Source: Fistulifera solaris
Lineage: Eukaryota; Bacillariophyta; Bacillariophyceae; Naviculales; Stauroneidaceae
DNA: 64,000 nucleotides
Direction: 5' to 3'
Assembly: GCA_030295235.1 (NCBI GenBank)
Contig: AP026164.1
Coordinates: 1,302,001 to 1,366,000 of the forward strand
In this document: piece by piece, positions 21,549 to 32,063 of the stretch
How positions within the stretch are numbered: the first letter of the stretch is position 1
How the letters are laid out: every line of letters starts with the position of its first letter
Notes under the pieces: model-generated
Told to the model about the DNA's origin: nothing
Database searches by the model: none
Seen by the model: the letters and a program-made list of their open reading frames with translations, nothing else
Made by a program: the position numbers and the translations under genes

Positions 21549-23161
21549 TTACTCGTAAAGTGCATAGAGTTCATCTCCACTTGAATCAGAATCCATGTTA
21601 TTCGCCCGATTACTCTGATCGAGTGCCTGCTCTTCGATACTGATGTAGTCATTGTTTCCTGCCAGAACACGAAACTTATCCATGATCGGCTTGATATCAT
21701 CATACGTCACCTTCTGTATTACGAGCAAGGACGCCAAGGCAAACTCATACTGATCTATCTTGTCGTCATGCTCTTCAGCCTGCATATCAATGATGAGACC
21801 TTCACTCACTTCACGACGGTCCCAGGCGTATTGTCGTCGGACGGCGCCGATTTCTTTGGACAAGGAGCCGAGGCGACCCAAGGAATCGCCAACAAAGTAG
21901 GTCGAAAATACCAAGAAGATAATCTGCACCCATCGCATATCAAAAGGCATGTCGAGATCGCCGTACTACGTTCAAAGAAATGTTGCATGAGTTATCGGTG
22001 CAATTGATTGATCTTCTTTTATTTGATGTCACTTACCCCGATGGTGGTGGTTGTTTGAACCGCCCAATAAAAGGTTGTCATCCACGTCCATTGTTGATTT
22101 TCTTCTTCTGAAAGCCTGACGAAGATTCGCGCCAAAAGAACTCCAATCAAGTTCAAGGCCAAAAATTCGACCGCAATAATGGAAAACTTGACCATGTAAG
22201 TGCGATGGATAAGTTGATACAGAAACTTCTCCTTTCCTACACTACGAACGAAGTAATCCATGGCCCAATCATGCAACCTATCTAACGGATTCCCCGTAGA
22301 TGATACGACGGCAGATATCGCAGTAACTAGCACCGCCATACTCAGAATCATGTACAGGATGCCCATCAACACGTGCCATCGCGGTTGGTCCAAGTTTGCA
22401 TCGATGACCGAAACATCGCCATATCTGAAGAAAAAGCAATCGAAAAATGAGACGACATGTTCCCAACTCGATTCACATTTTGTTACTACATGCAAAAGCG
22501 TACCCCACTGTGGACAGTGTCGCAGAAGCGAAATACATGGCGGTGAGCCAACCAGCGTAAGGTCCTCGTTCGGGAATATTAGGGCAAACCTTTTCGTCAT
22601 CAACAACCCAACAAAAAGAAAACAGGAGTGAAAAAGTAATACGCCAAAACAGTCAACAGGTATTTGGTGAATGGACTTCGAAGCCAAGGCCACCAACTGA
22701 TGATTCTCGTGTAATAGAAAGAGAAATCCTGATAGTAGAAGTAATTGTGCTTGATTTCGGAGGTGACGCATTCAACGCCTTTCTCCAAAACGGAAAGCAG
22801 CATTTCGGATTCATTCGGGAAGCCAAAGATCTCAAAGAGGGAAGCCACTTGGCTCCTGGGAGATTGCACTTCCTCTCGTAGCTCGTCACGGAATCGAAGC
22901 AAATCGTCGAGATGAATTCTCGTCTTGTGGTTTTGTTGTAAAGCGATCTCGCGACACTTCTCGAGAAATCGCTTACGTACAGCAAACGTGATAGGAATAC
23001 GATTTTCTCGTTTTTCTGCAGCCGGAGAGCAATGTCCTCTACTTCAGACATGTTACGGGCGCTCGTTTTGAGTGGATGTTCCGCCTGATAGCGCTGCATA
23101 CCTTTTCCAAAGCAATGAGCTGGTCCCTCATTATGCTGTTTGCCGTATTTCCCTTGGCCAT
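21549..23161 (-). CDS. Two-pore-domain potassium channel (K2P/TPK-like)
   Basis: The protein has two pore loops with potassium filters, STVGYGDVS and TTIGYGDLD, each interrupted by an intron in the filter (22425-22503 and 21966-22036). The long N-terminus (start ATG at 23161) has helical segments. Membrane helices are visible around KYLLTVLAYYFFTPVFFLLG, GILYMILSMAVLVTAISAVV and FSIIAVEFLALNLIGVLLA. The cytoplasmic tail has DDIKPIMDKFRVLAGNND, an EF-hand-like segment as in plant TPK channels. Members pass K+ across endomembranes or the plasma membrane. Frame breaks near 23116, 23007 and 22605 are each repaired by one base, the first two at A runs. A degenerate paralogue lies next door at 23503-30050, so this copy is presumed to be the working one. 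Confidence 0.85.
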
Positions 23162-23279
23162 GGTTATCGAGTGACGTAAAATATGCCCTCTTTTGTTACT
23201 TGCTACGAGTTCTTCAGGTAAAATAATGGCCTGGATAGATTTCGGACAGAGTTCGAGGGAATTTCTTTCTTTCTGGAAA

Positions 23280-23347
23280 CGCGTTAAAATTCTGCCTCGT
23301 CGTTGATGCTACGTAGAATGTTGTACGAGAGGCAGAATTTTAACGTC
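23280..23347 (+). mobile_element. 70-bp inverted-repeat element (MITE-like), copy 2
   Basis: The ends CGCGTTAAAATTCTGCCTCG and GAGGCAGAATTTTAACGTCC are inverted repeats. The core GATGCTACGTAGAATGTTGT matches copy 3 (61706-61775) and the reverse of copy 1 at all but a few positions. Confidence 0.7.
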
Positions 23348-23362
23348 CTTTCCTACCTTGGA

Positions 23363-23421
23363 CCAGTACTGTATGTACCTGGTACGGTACAAGGTACCGG
23401 ACCAGTACCGGTACCGTACCC
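23363..23421. repeat. GTACC/GGTACC palindromic array
   Basis: Consecutive overlapping words such as CTGGTACGGTACAAGGTACC and ACCAGTACCGGTACCGTACC make up this stretch. Similar arrays occur at 16091, 30436, 32283, 57712, 57848 and 57898. Confidence 0.75.
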
Positions 23422-23502
23422 GTTCGAGTAGGTCCGGGACTGCAAATGAAATCAGTCATGTCAAGACAACCCTTTACGCCACAGTAATGATAACATGATT
23501 CT

Positions 23503-23707
23503 TCACGAAAACGTTTCCATGCATTTTTGGGAACGCAAGCATTGGTTCGCTGTCATGAGGAAAGGACATAAGTACGAAAATTCACACTTTTCATTGTTGT
23601 AGCCGCCTTCGGCGTCTAGCCCCTTTCGTGCTCGCCCTTCCCTGGGGATAGCGCCACACCCGTCAAATTGATCTAACTTATCGTCGAGCTCTTCGGCCTG
23701 CATATCA
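23503..23707 (-). pseudogene. K+ channel pseudogene, 3' fragment (left of the retrotransposon)
   Basis: Reading leftward from the TATCA duplication, DMQAEELDDKLDQFD matches DMQAEEHDDKIDQYE of the intact channel at 21549-23161, then homology fades. The matching 5' part continues at 28775 on the other side of the LTR element. After DQFD the expected EF-hand-like tail is not recognisable in any frame I followed. Confidence 0.7.
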
Positions 23708-23891
23708 TGCACTACGCTTAAGCTGAAGGGGAGTGTAATCGTTTTGTTATTGATGAATTATGCTACATGATGCGAATAAGCTCGTGTGGCGGGGTCCATG
23801 AGTCAGCATGTTGTTGGCGACGTGTCCATTCCAATGGCGACGTCAATTATATTATTGTGTCCGATCCGACATTGTCGTGCAGCGTACTGCA
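23708..23891 (-). repeat. 3' LTR of the retrotransposon
   Basis: This 184-bp repeat is identical to 28585-28769 except for one G fewer near 23795. On the element strand a purine tract (GGGAGGAAGCGAG, 23892-23904) lies directly upstream and fits a polypurine tract for plus-strand priming. Confidence 0.88.
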
Positions 23892-25171
23892 CTCGCTTCC
23901 TCCCAATGGTTGTTACCGATTGCGAGGGGGTGTAAGGATGCAGGAGACGGATGTTGATCCTGTCTTTGATTTTCCGATCGCCCTTAGCAATTTGGACAGT
24001 ACCGTTGGGATATACTTTAAGTACTTCATACGGTCCATCGTACGGTTGGGCATGTTTATACGTGTCTCGACGTTTGTAGAGTACACGGTCACCGGGATGA
24101 TAGGTGTATTTGATTCTTTTGCATTCTCTCTTTTGTTGTTTGTGTTGATGATTGATTGTTTGTGTCGTCTGATTTTTCGAAATCAGGATGAAAGGGTCTG
24201 TCAAAGAGGATGTCAGCGTCCAAAGACGAGTTCAGCTGGTGTTGCAAGATTGGACGTGTGGAACGTTGATCGGATGGCGTAGGCTGTGGCCGCGAGGAAG
24301 CCGGACCAGGGGTCTTTGGGGTCCATGTCTTGTTGTTGGAAGTTGAAAGTGCGCAGCATATTGTGAAGGGTGAGGTGCACTCGCTCCACTACGCTGTTAG
24401 ATTGGGGGTTTTAGATGGGCGCTTGCCGGTTTGCCTTTGACGCCCGTAGCTGGTTAACAGTTCTTGGAATTCATTTCCAGTAAATTCGCCGCCTTGATCG
24501 TATGTGATGTAGTGCGGGCGTGGATAGCGGCAAAACCATTGCCGATCGACGGCTAAGGCTACCGTCTCAGAGGACTTGTCGGAGATTTGGACCACTTCGA
24601 ACCACGATGTGGCCGGGTCAATCATTGTGAGTGCGAGGAGTTCATGTTCGCGGTGATTGGCATCGCGGACGGTGTATGGGCCGATGATGTCAACGCAGAG
24701 TCTTTTCCAGGGCTTGAATTCGGCTTCTTTTGCTGGCAGATGCCCATATTTTTGGTTTTCTTTTGAACATTTTGCATTCATGACAATCTGCTAGAGTTTT
24801 GCGAACGTCGGCAGCGGATGTTGTTCCAATGGAAGTTGCGCCCGAATGGTTAATTCCGTTCTGTCGAGGCCTGGATGGCACAGATTTTGGTGGTACCATT
24901 GAATTATTGGTTTTCGCGAGTGTTGTCGAACGAGGATTTTACCGTCTCGTTTCATGATCGAGAAATTTTGTATCTTTTCGATGTGGATGTCGTTGTGTGT
25001 CTCAAGCTGTTCAAGGAGGTTGGTATCGTTCCATTGATGCTGAGCAATTGTTTCCGTAACTAATGGGGATGGATGTGTGCGCTTGTATTGTCTCTTCACG
25101 CTTGCGTTTGCGCAGATTGGGTGTGTCGGTGGTTGTAGCGTTTTGCGATTGCTGTCGTTGACGTTTGGCAA
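23803..25171 (-). CDS. Retrotransposon integrase region
   Basis: Recognisable blocks, in several frames: a zinc-binding head HQNLCHPGLDRTEL with later DCHECKMFKRK, the core strand RLCVDIIGPYTV and MIDPATSWFEVVQI, and YITYDQGGEFTGNEFQELL carrying the second Asp. A C-terminal GPY module reads YDGPYEVLKVYPNGTVQI. Order and motifs fit a Ty3/gypsy integrase with a GPY/F domain. At least three frame changes separate the blocks. The 3' end runs into the left LTR. Confidence 0.82.
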
Positions 25172-25546
25172 AAAAAATGTTGTGCTCTTTCTGTGTACTT
25201 TCGGTGTTGTCGAGTTTGGATGGCGTGGACGGCGGGAGATTCGATAAGATTTGTCGAAGCCCCGTGGGTGTTAATGTTCGCGCTAGCGCTGCCTTCGGCC
25301 TTCGACTTCTGGTGTCGGTTTCAAGGGTAGTCGGCTTAAAGCATCGGCTACCACGTTTGCCTCGCCCTTTATATAATGTAATGTGGGCCCAAACTCTTCA
25401 ATATAAAGCAGCCACCGATGGATTCGATCGGGAGGAGCTCGGGTGTGTCTCAAAGGTAAGATTCTTGTGATCTGTCCAAACGTCGATTTCGTATCCTAAC
25501 AAGATGCTGCGGTATTCCCGTAGGGTTTCGGCCGATGGAGAGAAGT

Positions 25547-26500
25547 TCACGCTCTGTTGTTGTATATTTTTGTTGTGCCGGTGTCAATTTGCGGCTGTAG
25601 AAGGCGATTGGTTTGCCTTTTGCATGATGACTGCGCCAAGTTGGGTTTTGCTGGCATCGGTGTAGATGGTGAATTTCTCTTTGAAGTCGGGTATGCTAGT
25701 GCTACGTCCCGTGAGAGGAGATCTTTTATTGCCTTGAAGGCGTGCTCATGGCGTGGTTCCCAGAGGAATTTGGCTTTTTCGGATTTTTTGGTTAGTTCCG
25801 TGAGTGGTGCGAGTATTGTGGATCGATGTCGCCACATGTCGCGGTAAAAATTGATCATCCCAATAAATCGCCGGACGTCCTTTTGTGACTTCGGTCGATC
25901 CATGTTGAGGATAGCATCAATTTTCTTCCGCACGGGTGTGATACCGTCAGCGGGTGAGCCAGAATCCGAGGTATTCAATTTGTGTGGCGAAGAAGGTAGA
26001 TTTGGGAGCATTGACTTTTAGTCCTGCTGCTTGAAGTCGTTGAAGTACTTGTTCAATCTGGGAGAGATGGTCCTCAAATGAGCCGCGTCCGATGATGAGG
26101 AGGTCGTCCAGATAGGTCCGGACAAAATCTTCAAGACCGGACATCAAGGACATAATCTTTAGTTGGAAGATGTCACTTGCGACTGATATTCCCATGGGGA
26201 GTCGTTGGTAGGAGTACTTGCCCCAGGGGGGTGAGGATAGTGCAGAGATCTTGAGCAAAGGGGGTGAGTCGGATTGTGTAATATCCCATGTTTAAATCTA
26301 ACGCCCGTTCGCGTATTGGAATCCTTCTAGGTTATGGAGGATGTCAGCGATAGTTGGCGTGGGAAGTTTCTTCGTTGCAGTTTTGCGTTGAGCTTGCGGA
26401 AGTCTGTTACAAAGCGAACGGTTCCGTTGGCCTTGGGGATGATGAATGTTGGGTAGGCGTGTGGGCTATCGTCGTTCACGTTTGAGTACGCCGAGAGCTA
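25547..26500 (-). CDS. Retrotransposon reverse transcriptase and RNase H region
   Basis: The reverse-transcriptase palm contains YSYQRLPMGISVASDIFQ and FVRTYLDDLLIIG, the catalytic YxDD box, then GLKVNAPKSTFF and YLGFWLTR. The thumb/connection reads KDVRRFIGMINFYRDMW with APLTELTKK and FLWEPRHEHAFKAIKDLL before an RNase H stretch. These are diagnostic of Ty3/gypsy elements. The frame changes at about 25950 (between LGFWLTR and DGITPVRKK). Upstream RT motifs lie in short broken frames to about 26500. Confidence 0.87.
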
Positions 26501-26814
26501 CCAGCCGCTTTATTTCTTTATAGAGAGTCTTGCGGTGAATGTGTGGTACCGAGAATGCGGTTCGCGCGTGATAGGGTTGGTCATGGCCGGGCTTTAAAGT
26601 GACGTCGGCCGGTTCACAATCGAAGTCTCCGAGTGTTCCGTCGAATAAGAATTCGAATTTCCTCAGTAACTTGAGTAAGCGCCTTCTTTTGTTGTGGGTT
26701 CAGGGTTGTGATGTTTGCAACTACTTCGTCTAGGTTTGCTTTTTCATTTAGCATCTAGGATTTTTGTCGTCGCTGGTTGCTTTGACCTGCGGGCTTGAGT
26801 TATGGTCGTCATCG

Positions 26815-27450
26815 TCAGCCTGCCCTTATGACGTGGAGGGCGTTGGCAACGGATGTAGATGGTTCGGCTTGCATACGTGCAATTGCTCCGTCCCATTCGA
26901 TGCTTTGTCTTGAGTACGAGATGTTGATTTGATTTTGCTCTAGGAAGTCGCTTCCCAGGAGAAGTCCAAAGCGCGGTTTGTCGCTCGGATCTATGTAGAA
27001 TGTCCATTGCACTGACCGCGTTGTTGAAAGTTCCGGTAGTATTATCTCAACGGCTGCTACGTATTTGACGCGGAAGTCGCCGCCTTTCGTCTCAAAGGGG
27101 CTTTCGCGGCATTTGCGCCAATACTGTTTGGGTATCAGCTCGTGGTGGATGAACGATGCGGTAGATCCTGTATCAAGTAGTGCGGTGGACGTTGTCGCTT
27201 CCATGTAACTGTCTATGGGCAATATATCGCATAGTAATGCTGCCTTGCGTCGCCGTCGGTCTACCCTCTTTGGCCTCTTGGGGTCCATAGGTTGGCAGTG
27301 ACGGGTTTTGTCATCCTTTTGGTATATTGTGTGACACATAGAATAGGGAGAAACAGAATAACTAGAATTAGAATCGCTACTGGGCGATCGTCTCACGTCT
27401 TCCCTTGGCTCTGTGGCGCGGGGGTCGGTAGGATGAGGCAGTGCTGGCAT
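26815..27450 (-). CDS. Retrotransposon aspartic protease region
   Basis: The open frame contains TSTALLDTGSTASFIHHEL, a retropepsin-type catalytic DTGS motif (near 27175). It also has a hydrophobic flap region and GLLLGSDFLEQNQINISY, the usual second conserved block near the protease end. It lies between the gag zinc knuckle and RT, as expected. Confidence 0.82.
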   Translation of the reverse strand: MPALPHPTDPRATEPREDVRRSPSSDSNSSYSVSPYSMCHTIYQKDDKTRHCQPMDPKRPKRVDRRRRKAALLCDILPIDSYMEATTSTALLDTGSTASFIHHELIPKQYWRKCRESPFETKGGDFRVKYVAAVEIILPELSTTRSVQWTFYIDPSDKPRFGLLLGSDFLEQNQINISYSRQSIEWDGAIARMQAEPSTSVANALHVIRAG

Positions 27451-27563
27451 CCGATGAGGATGCTTCTTTTATATGGTTGCTGTAGCGCGGACGTTTGCTG
27501 TCTCGGTCGCTAGCTCTGTTTCGGTTTCTAAAATCATCGCGAGGGCGTTTGTCCTGCCTGTCG

Positions 27564-28490
27564 TCAGCGGTCTCGTCGGTCGTCAGCGATTACGATTCCG
27601 TTCTCGGTCTCGCGGGTTTTTGTTGTCGTCTTCCTTGTTAGCCTTTCGGCGACAGTCGCTGGTGTTGTGCGTCGCTGAGTTACACTCGGAACACCACTTC
27701 CCATCCCTATTGTTTGTTTTGTTGCGCTTCGTGTCGGGCGTTTTTGGATCGGGTGCCTTGTTGGCGTGAAAAGTGTTGTTGAGCTTGTTCCTGGACCTCC
27801 ATGCGCTTGAAGCGTTGGAAAAGCTTCGGCCGGAGTATACTTGTTCGGGTCAGTTCCGTTGTTAGTTAGCTTATTCAGCCACGTGGCCGGAACGGCCTTG
27901 AGCATGAGTCGCCGATAGGAGTTCTCATCTAAGGTGGGCTGTTCGTCCACCGGTAGGGGTTCGCCGTCGGCTCCCAGGTCCTCAGGAAAATACTTGAGGT
28001 CGGCGATCATTTGGTCAATTTCCGAAACGAATTAAGCTGAACGTCAGCCTCCGGGTTTGCGGAGGGTCTCGATGTAGTCGAGTTGGTCTTTTCTCGGGGT
28101 ATCACTGTGAAAGTATTCTTTCTTGACCTTAGATAGTACTACTTGAAAGACGCCAGAGTCTCCGTCGCTACCGTTCGCGGGCTCTCTGGAAATCGTTCAG
28201 GGCCTTTCCAGTGAGGCACGAAGAGGTGACTCCGAACCTGGCTGGGCCGGTCGTACAGGGCTTTCGCTGGAAGACCTCCCGAAGGGCCGGTTCCCATTGG
28301 CACCAAAAACGTGCGTTATCGCCCCCGTACTCTCCGTCCGAATAGGGTCACGCTTTTCTTGTGGATGCCGAGGTCGGCGTTCAGCGGGTTCGTCGAAGTT
28401 CAAACTTGGCGGAAACGCCCGAAGAACAGGGCGTTTGTTCTTGAAGTTGTTCCTCATGTAGATGGAGGGGATGGAGAGTTGGCGAGACAT
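27564..28490 (-). CDS. Retrotransposon gag region with CCHC zinc knuckle
   Basis: A likely start is the ATG at 28490 (MSRQLSIPSIYMRNNF). Capsid-like text includes DQMIADLKYFPEDLG and YRRLMLKAVPATWLNKL. A CX2CX4HX4C knuckle, KWCSECNSATHNTSDCRRK, lies at about 27640-27695. Three or more frame changes interrupt the region, so the ORF is not continuous as sequenced. Confidence 0.75.
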
Positions 28491-28570
28491 GATGTCACTG
28501 AAACAAGTTCAACAGAATAACGGGCAAGAAAAAAAAAGGTGAGAAATGCAAGAGTACACCGTACCTCGTG

Positions 28571-28584
28571 CTGTGTTAACACAG
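28571..28584. other. 14-bp palindrome at the primer-binding position
   Basis: The sequence CTGTGTTAACACAG is a perfect palindrome directly abutting the 5' LTR, where minus-strand priming should start. It does not begin with TGG, so a standard tRNA 3'-end primer match is not visible. Confidence 0.6.
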
Positions 28585-28769
28585 TGCACTACGCTTAAGC
28601 TGAAGGGGAGTGTAATCGTTTTGTTATTGATGAATTATGCTACATGATGCGAATAAGCTCGTGTGGCGGGGGTCCATGAGTCAGCATGTTGTTGGCGACG
28701 TGTCCATTCCAATGGCGACGTCAATTATATTATTGTGTCCGATCCGACATTGTCGTGCAGCGTACTGCA
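28585..28769 (-). repeat. 5' LTR of the retrotransposon
   Basis: This 185-bp LTR has termini TG...CA and is followed by the TATCA duplication at 28770-28774. It is identical to the left LTR except for one G in the run at 28668-28673. Confidence 0.88.
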
Positions 28770-28774
28770 TATCA

Positions 28775-30050
28775 TTGATGAGGCCCTCTCGCCGATGATC
28801 CCAAGCGTACCTAAGTCGCATTATATCAATTTCTTTAGACGAATCGACCCACGGAATATCCGGCAAAGTATGTCAAAAATAACAAAAATACAACCTGCAT
28901 CCAACGAATGTCGAATGGCATGTCGAGATCACGGTACTTCAGTTTGAAAAAAGCTTGCATGAGATCGAGATACAAAACATCATTTCCTTTCCGACTTATT
29001 CATCTTACCCCGATGGGGGTGGTTGTTTGAACAGCCCCAGAAAAGGTTGTCATCCAGGTCCATTGCTCACTTTCTTCACGAGAACAAATTTGCGAGCCAG
29101 GAGAACCCATGACATTCAGCGCTAGAAATGAAAAGTTCACAATGTAACTCCGTCGGACAGTTGGTAGAGAAATTTCCAGTCATGCATCTTGTCAAGTGGG
29201 TCCCTCTAGAAGACGCGTATATAGTGGTCATCAGAACCACCACGCTCGAAACCATGAAGACAGTCCCTGCAAAAACATACCACCGTGTATGTTCGACTGC
29301 AACATTACCTTATCTAATATTGGGGAGCAAGTCAGACAAAACGTCAGCGGATGTCGAACTAAGCGTCAAAAGGTCCTCTTCAGCACTTACCCCACCGTGA
29401 AAGCGTTACAGACGCAAAGTACGTCGCAGTGAGCGTAAGGTCCTCTTCCGGGAACATCGGGACAGACATCTTCGTCGTCTACTGTACAATCCAACAAAAA
29501 AGAACGGAAGCAAAGATTTAGAAGGCCTGAACAGTCAATTCGGTATTTCTGTAAGGGGCTCCGCAGCCACGGCCACCTGCTAATATTAATCTTGTATAAT
29601 AGAAGGAGAATTTTTGAAAGAATTAAAAATTCCTGCTCGAGCTCGGACGTGACGTATTCGATGCTTTTGTCTAGCTCACGAAGGAGCATGGTGGAGTCGT
29701 CAGGAAACCAACCCAATGAAGGAGAGAAAGAAACAGGGTTTGGCAATGCTCCACTTCCTCTCGTAACTTGTCCCGGCAATGTCGTAGATCATCGAGAAAA
29801 ATTCTTTTATTGAATCCACGTTAAATAGCCCTTTCACGGTCCTTCAGAAATCTCTTTCGCACCGCCAAGGTAATGGGAATTCCGCTGTCTCGCTTGATTT
29901 CAATCTTATGAGCCAGATACTCGACTCCAGACATGCGACAGTCGCTGGTGCTACAAGGAAGTCGTTCATCCGCGTTGATTGCATTGCCCCCAGAGTCTTG
30001 TTTGTGTAGAGAGTTTTTCGTTAATTGCGCTTGGAACATAGGTCGTCAAG
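28775..30050 (-). pseudogene. K+ channel pseudogene, 5' and central fragment (right of the retrotransposon)
   Basis: On the minus strand the text parallels the intact channel. An N-terminal block KIEIKRDSGIPITLAVRKRF is followed by an in-frame TAA after KDRERAI. Then come SIEYVTSELEQEFLILSK, RWPWLRSPLQKY and DEDVCPDVPGRGPYA. The second pore reads TTTPIG followed across the intron by YRDLDMPFDIRW, against TTTTIG and YGDLDMPFDMRW in the intact gene. The copy then reaches GLIND just before the TATCA site. The filter Gly-to-Arg change and the stop indicate a gene that was probably dead or non-conducting apart from the insertion. Confidence 0.78.
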
Positions 30051-30605
30051 ATGTGGTGAGCTAGGAGTTTTTGATCTATGAAAACCAGCAAAACGATTCA
30101 TATCCTTGCTTTTTTTGAAGACTGGAGCTTCGATGGGTTCATCTGAAGTACTCGAGAATACTCTTAATATTATTTTTGGGGGTTGAACTTCGATCGATCT
30201 TGGATTCTCTCATTATAAGGTTGGCAGTGAAGATTGGCGTTTGAAACCTGATGTTTCGAGATGCAGCGAGAAATAAGCACAAAAAAGGTCTACCAGCATG
30301 GAGCGGTTATTGCCAAAAAAATTAGAGGGAGATCTCGTCGCCGCTCGTCGCAACCGTACAAGTAACTTAAAGAATTTGCATGTAATTTTGAGGTGGTTCA
30401 GCAAAACCCTAGCCTCAATGGTGCTCAAATTTCCGGTACCGTACCTGGTACCGGTACCTTATTGCACCTACCTTGAAAGGACACCAACACCAACAACAAC
30501 TACTACTTGGTACCTCGATTTGCTCTCAGGGCTTCATTGTGAAGATCGATAGCCTGTCTTTTCTTTTATAAATGTCGTTAACAGACAAAACCCAGTTGCA
30601 GTATC
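30051..30605. other. Intergenic region with GGTACC array, upstream of TAF11
   Basis: These 555 bp contain no convincing gene. A GGTACC array lies at 30434-30461. The far right carries the TAF11 promoter. Confidence 0.5.
30434..30461. repeat. GGTACC palindromic array
   Basis: The stretch reads CCGGTACCGTACCTGGTACC then GGTACC. It belongs to the same class as the arrays at 23363 and 32281. Confidence 0.7.
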
Positions 30606-31545
30606 ATGGATCCGCGTCCCCTAAAGCGCCCGAGGAGTTCAACACCAACCAAAGGCGGTAAGTGAGTGTTGTATTCGGTGGTACCTCACTGCGATTTATC
30701 CTCACTCCTTTACTGCTAAATCATTTAAGATGCTGTGCAGAAAAGAAAGGCTCCAAAAAGAGTAAAAATAAGAAGAAAGTACAACTACCAGAAGCCACTT
30801 CAGCTACTACAAAAACGAAACAGAATGCATCTCCTCTTGACGAGTAAGTCCTTTTGCACTCTCTGATCTACATGGTCTCTTTTACGTGCCTCATGGTCTT
30901 CACCCCCACAGAACAGCGACAGCGGAAGGTCAAATGATGTCGCAGATGCTTTCTACTTTCTCTTTCATCGAACAATCGCGATTTGAAGCATACAAACGCG
31001 CGAAATTAAATCACCCTGCCGTAGAAGACTGGGTGGCAGCATGCGTGTCGCATCACATGTCGCTGGAAGGCCCTGGCCGTCCACTATCCGATCTAGTGAC
31101 ACCAGGAAGTCACCGAGAGATTGCAATGGTCGTGGCGACGGCTGCGAAAATTTACGCGCAACGTCTGGTGGCGGCCGCGTTGAAAGCAGAACGTCCTGGG
31201 GCGCCATTGTCTCCCGAGACTCTTTGGAAAGTGCTACAAGAACGGAGAAGGAATGGAACAGATCCTGGTTTTTACTTACAAAAGAATGGGTCTATACAAT
31301 TGAATGCGCCCCATTCGTGTAAAAATTACGAACAGCGTCGACTCGCTGGGTTAGCGGCGCAAGAGGCATATGATGCAAAGTTTGGGACGGATTCATCAGA
31401 GCACGCAGATGAATGCGCAACCGTCAAAAATGAAGCGAGCGATGCTGTAGAAGAAAGGAGGTCTGATGAAAAGGAGGATACTAAAGCGGCGGACGTCGAG
31501 AATGAAGTGAAAGACGAAGATTTCATGGACGGGGCCGACAATTGA
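30606..31545 (+). CDS. TAF11: TFIID subunit TAF11-like (histone fold)
   Basis: Three exons are 30606-30657, 30741-30843 and 30912-31545; both introns are GT-AG and keep the frame. The first two exons encode a basic Lys-rich head. The third has MSQMLSTFSFIEQSRFEAYK followed by the ASHxxL-type loop and REIAMVVATAAKIYAQRLV. This is the histone-fold pattern of TAF11 (TAFII28), which pairs with TAF13 in TFIID. The acidic tail ends EDFMDGADN. An unusual segment is the Pro/Gly-rich loop GPGRPLSDLVTPGS inside the fold. The fold assignment is good; another histone-fold TAF is possible. Confidence 0.75.
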
Positions 31546-31614
31546 GAGACGAGTCGAACTGAAAACTAATTGAGTTTACGCAATCTATTTGTATGTTCTT
31601 AAATTCTCTTGAAA

Positions 31615-32063
31615 TCATGTGTATAGTATTAATAGAAATAAGACAATGGCTATCACGATCAGAGTCAAAATCAGCATGAAATTCTGCGTGCCCCCAGATT
31701 TTTCAATAAATTCTTTCGTCTTTTGCGTGACATAATCCAGATTGTTCCCCGCTTCCTCTAGATCACGATCCATATCATCTAACATTTTGTTTTGCTGATT
31801 GAGTTCGTCTGAAATTGCCATGGAAAGACTTCCCAATCGCTCCGCCGATTGAGCCAACATTCTAAGCCTTGATCTTGTTGTTGCATTAATTGCTGTTGGC
31901 GCTGCATGCCTCCGACATTATCTCTGTAATTCCCATGATTACTGCTGCTTCGAGAAGCGCTCGGGCGATTGACAAAGTCTTGTTCATCTTCGCTACTGTC
32001 ATCGCTAAACTCATCGAGGGAAATCTTGCGGTAGTCGGGATTATTATTGTTGTTCGAGAACAT
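31615..32063 (-). CDS. Qc-SNARE, syntaxin 6/8-like
   Basis: The start at 32063 opens with an Asn-rich stretch and an acidic Ser-rich linker. A SNARE heptad region follows (GSLSMAISDELNQQNKMLDD then MDRDLEEAGNNLDYVTQKT), with a central Gln typical of Q-SNAREs. A C-terminal tail anchor (FMLILTLIVIAIVLFLLILY) ends the frame. SNAREs of this class act in endosome-to-Golgi or vacuolar fusion. One base is missing in the AA run at about 31863 between QDQGLE and MLAQSAERLG. The N-terminal regulatory domain is absent from this frame; an upstream exon may exist near 32070-32225. Confidence 0.78.

Larger units (their letters stand above)
23162..23502. other. Spacer with inverted-repeat element and GGTACC array
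   Basis: The 341-bp region between the K+ channel gene and its decayed copy contains one ~70-bp inverted-repeat element (23280-23347), followed directly by a GTACC-rich array (23363-23421). No gene is seen. Confidence 0.6.
23708..28769 (-). mobile_element. Ty3/gypsy-type LTR retrotransposon, 5.06 kb, full length
   Basis: The LTRs are 23708-23891 and 28585-28769. They begin TGCACTACG and end GTACTGCA and differ by one G in a G run. The 5-bp host duplication TATCA flanks the element on both sides (23703-23707 and 28770-28774). On the minus strand the domain order is gag with a CCHC knuckle, DTG protease, reverse transcriptase (YLDDLL), RNase H and integrase, which is the Ty3/gypsy order. The near-identical LTRs point to a recent insertion. 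The internal frames break many times at homopolymers, which may be sequence error as in neighbouring genes. It is inserted into, and splits, a duplicated K+ channel gene. Confidence 0.9.
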
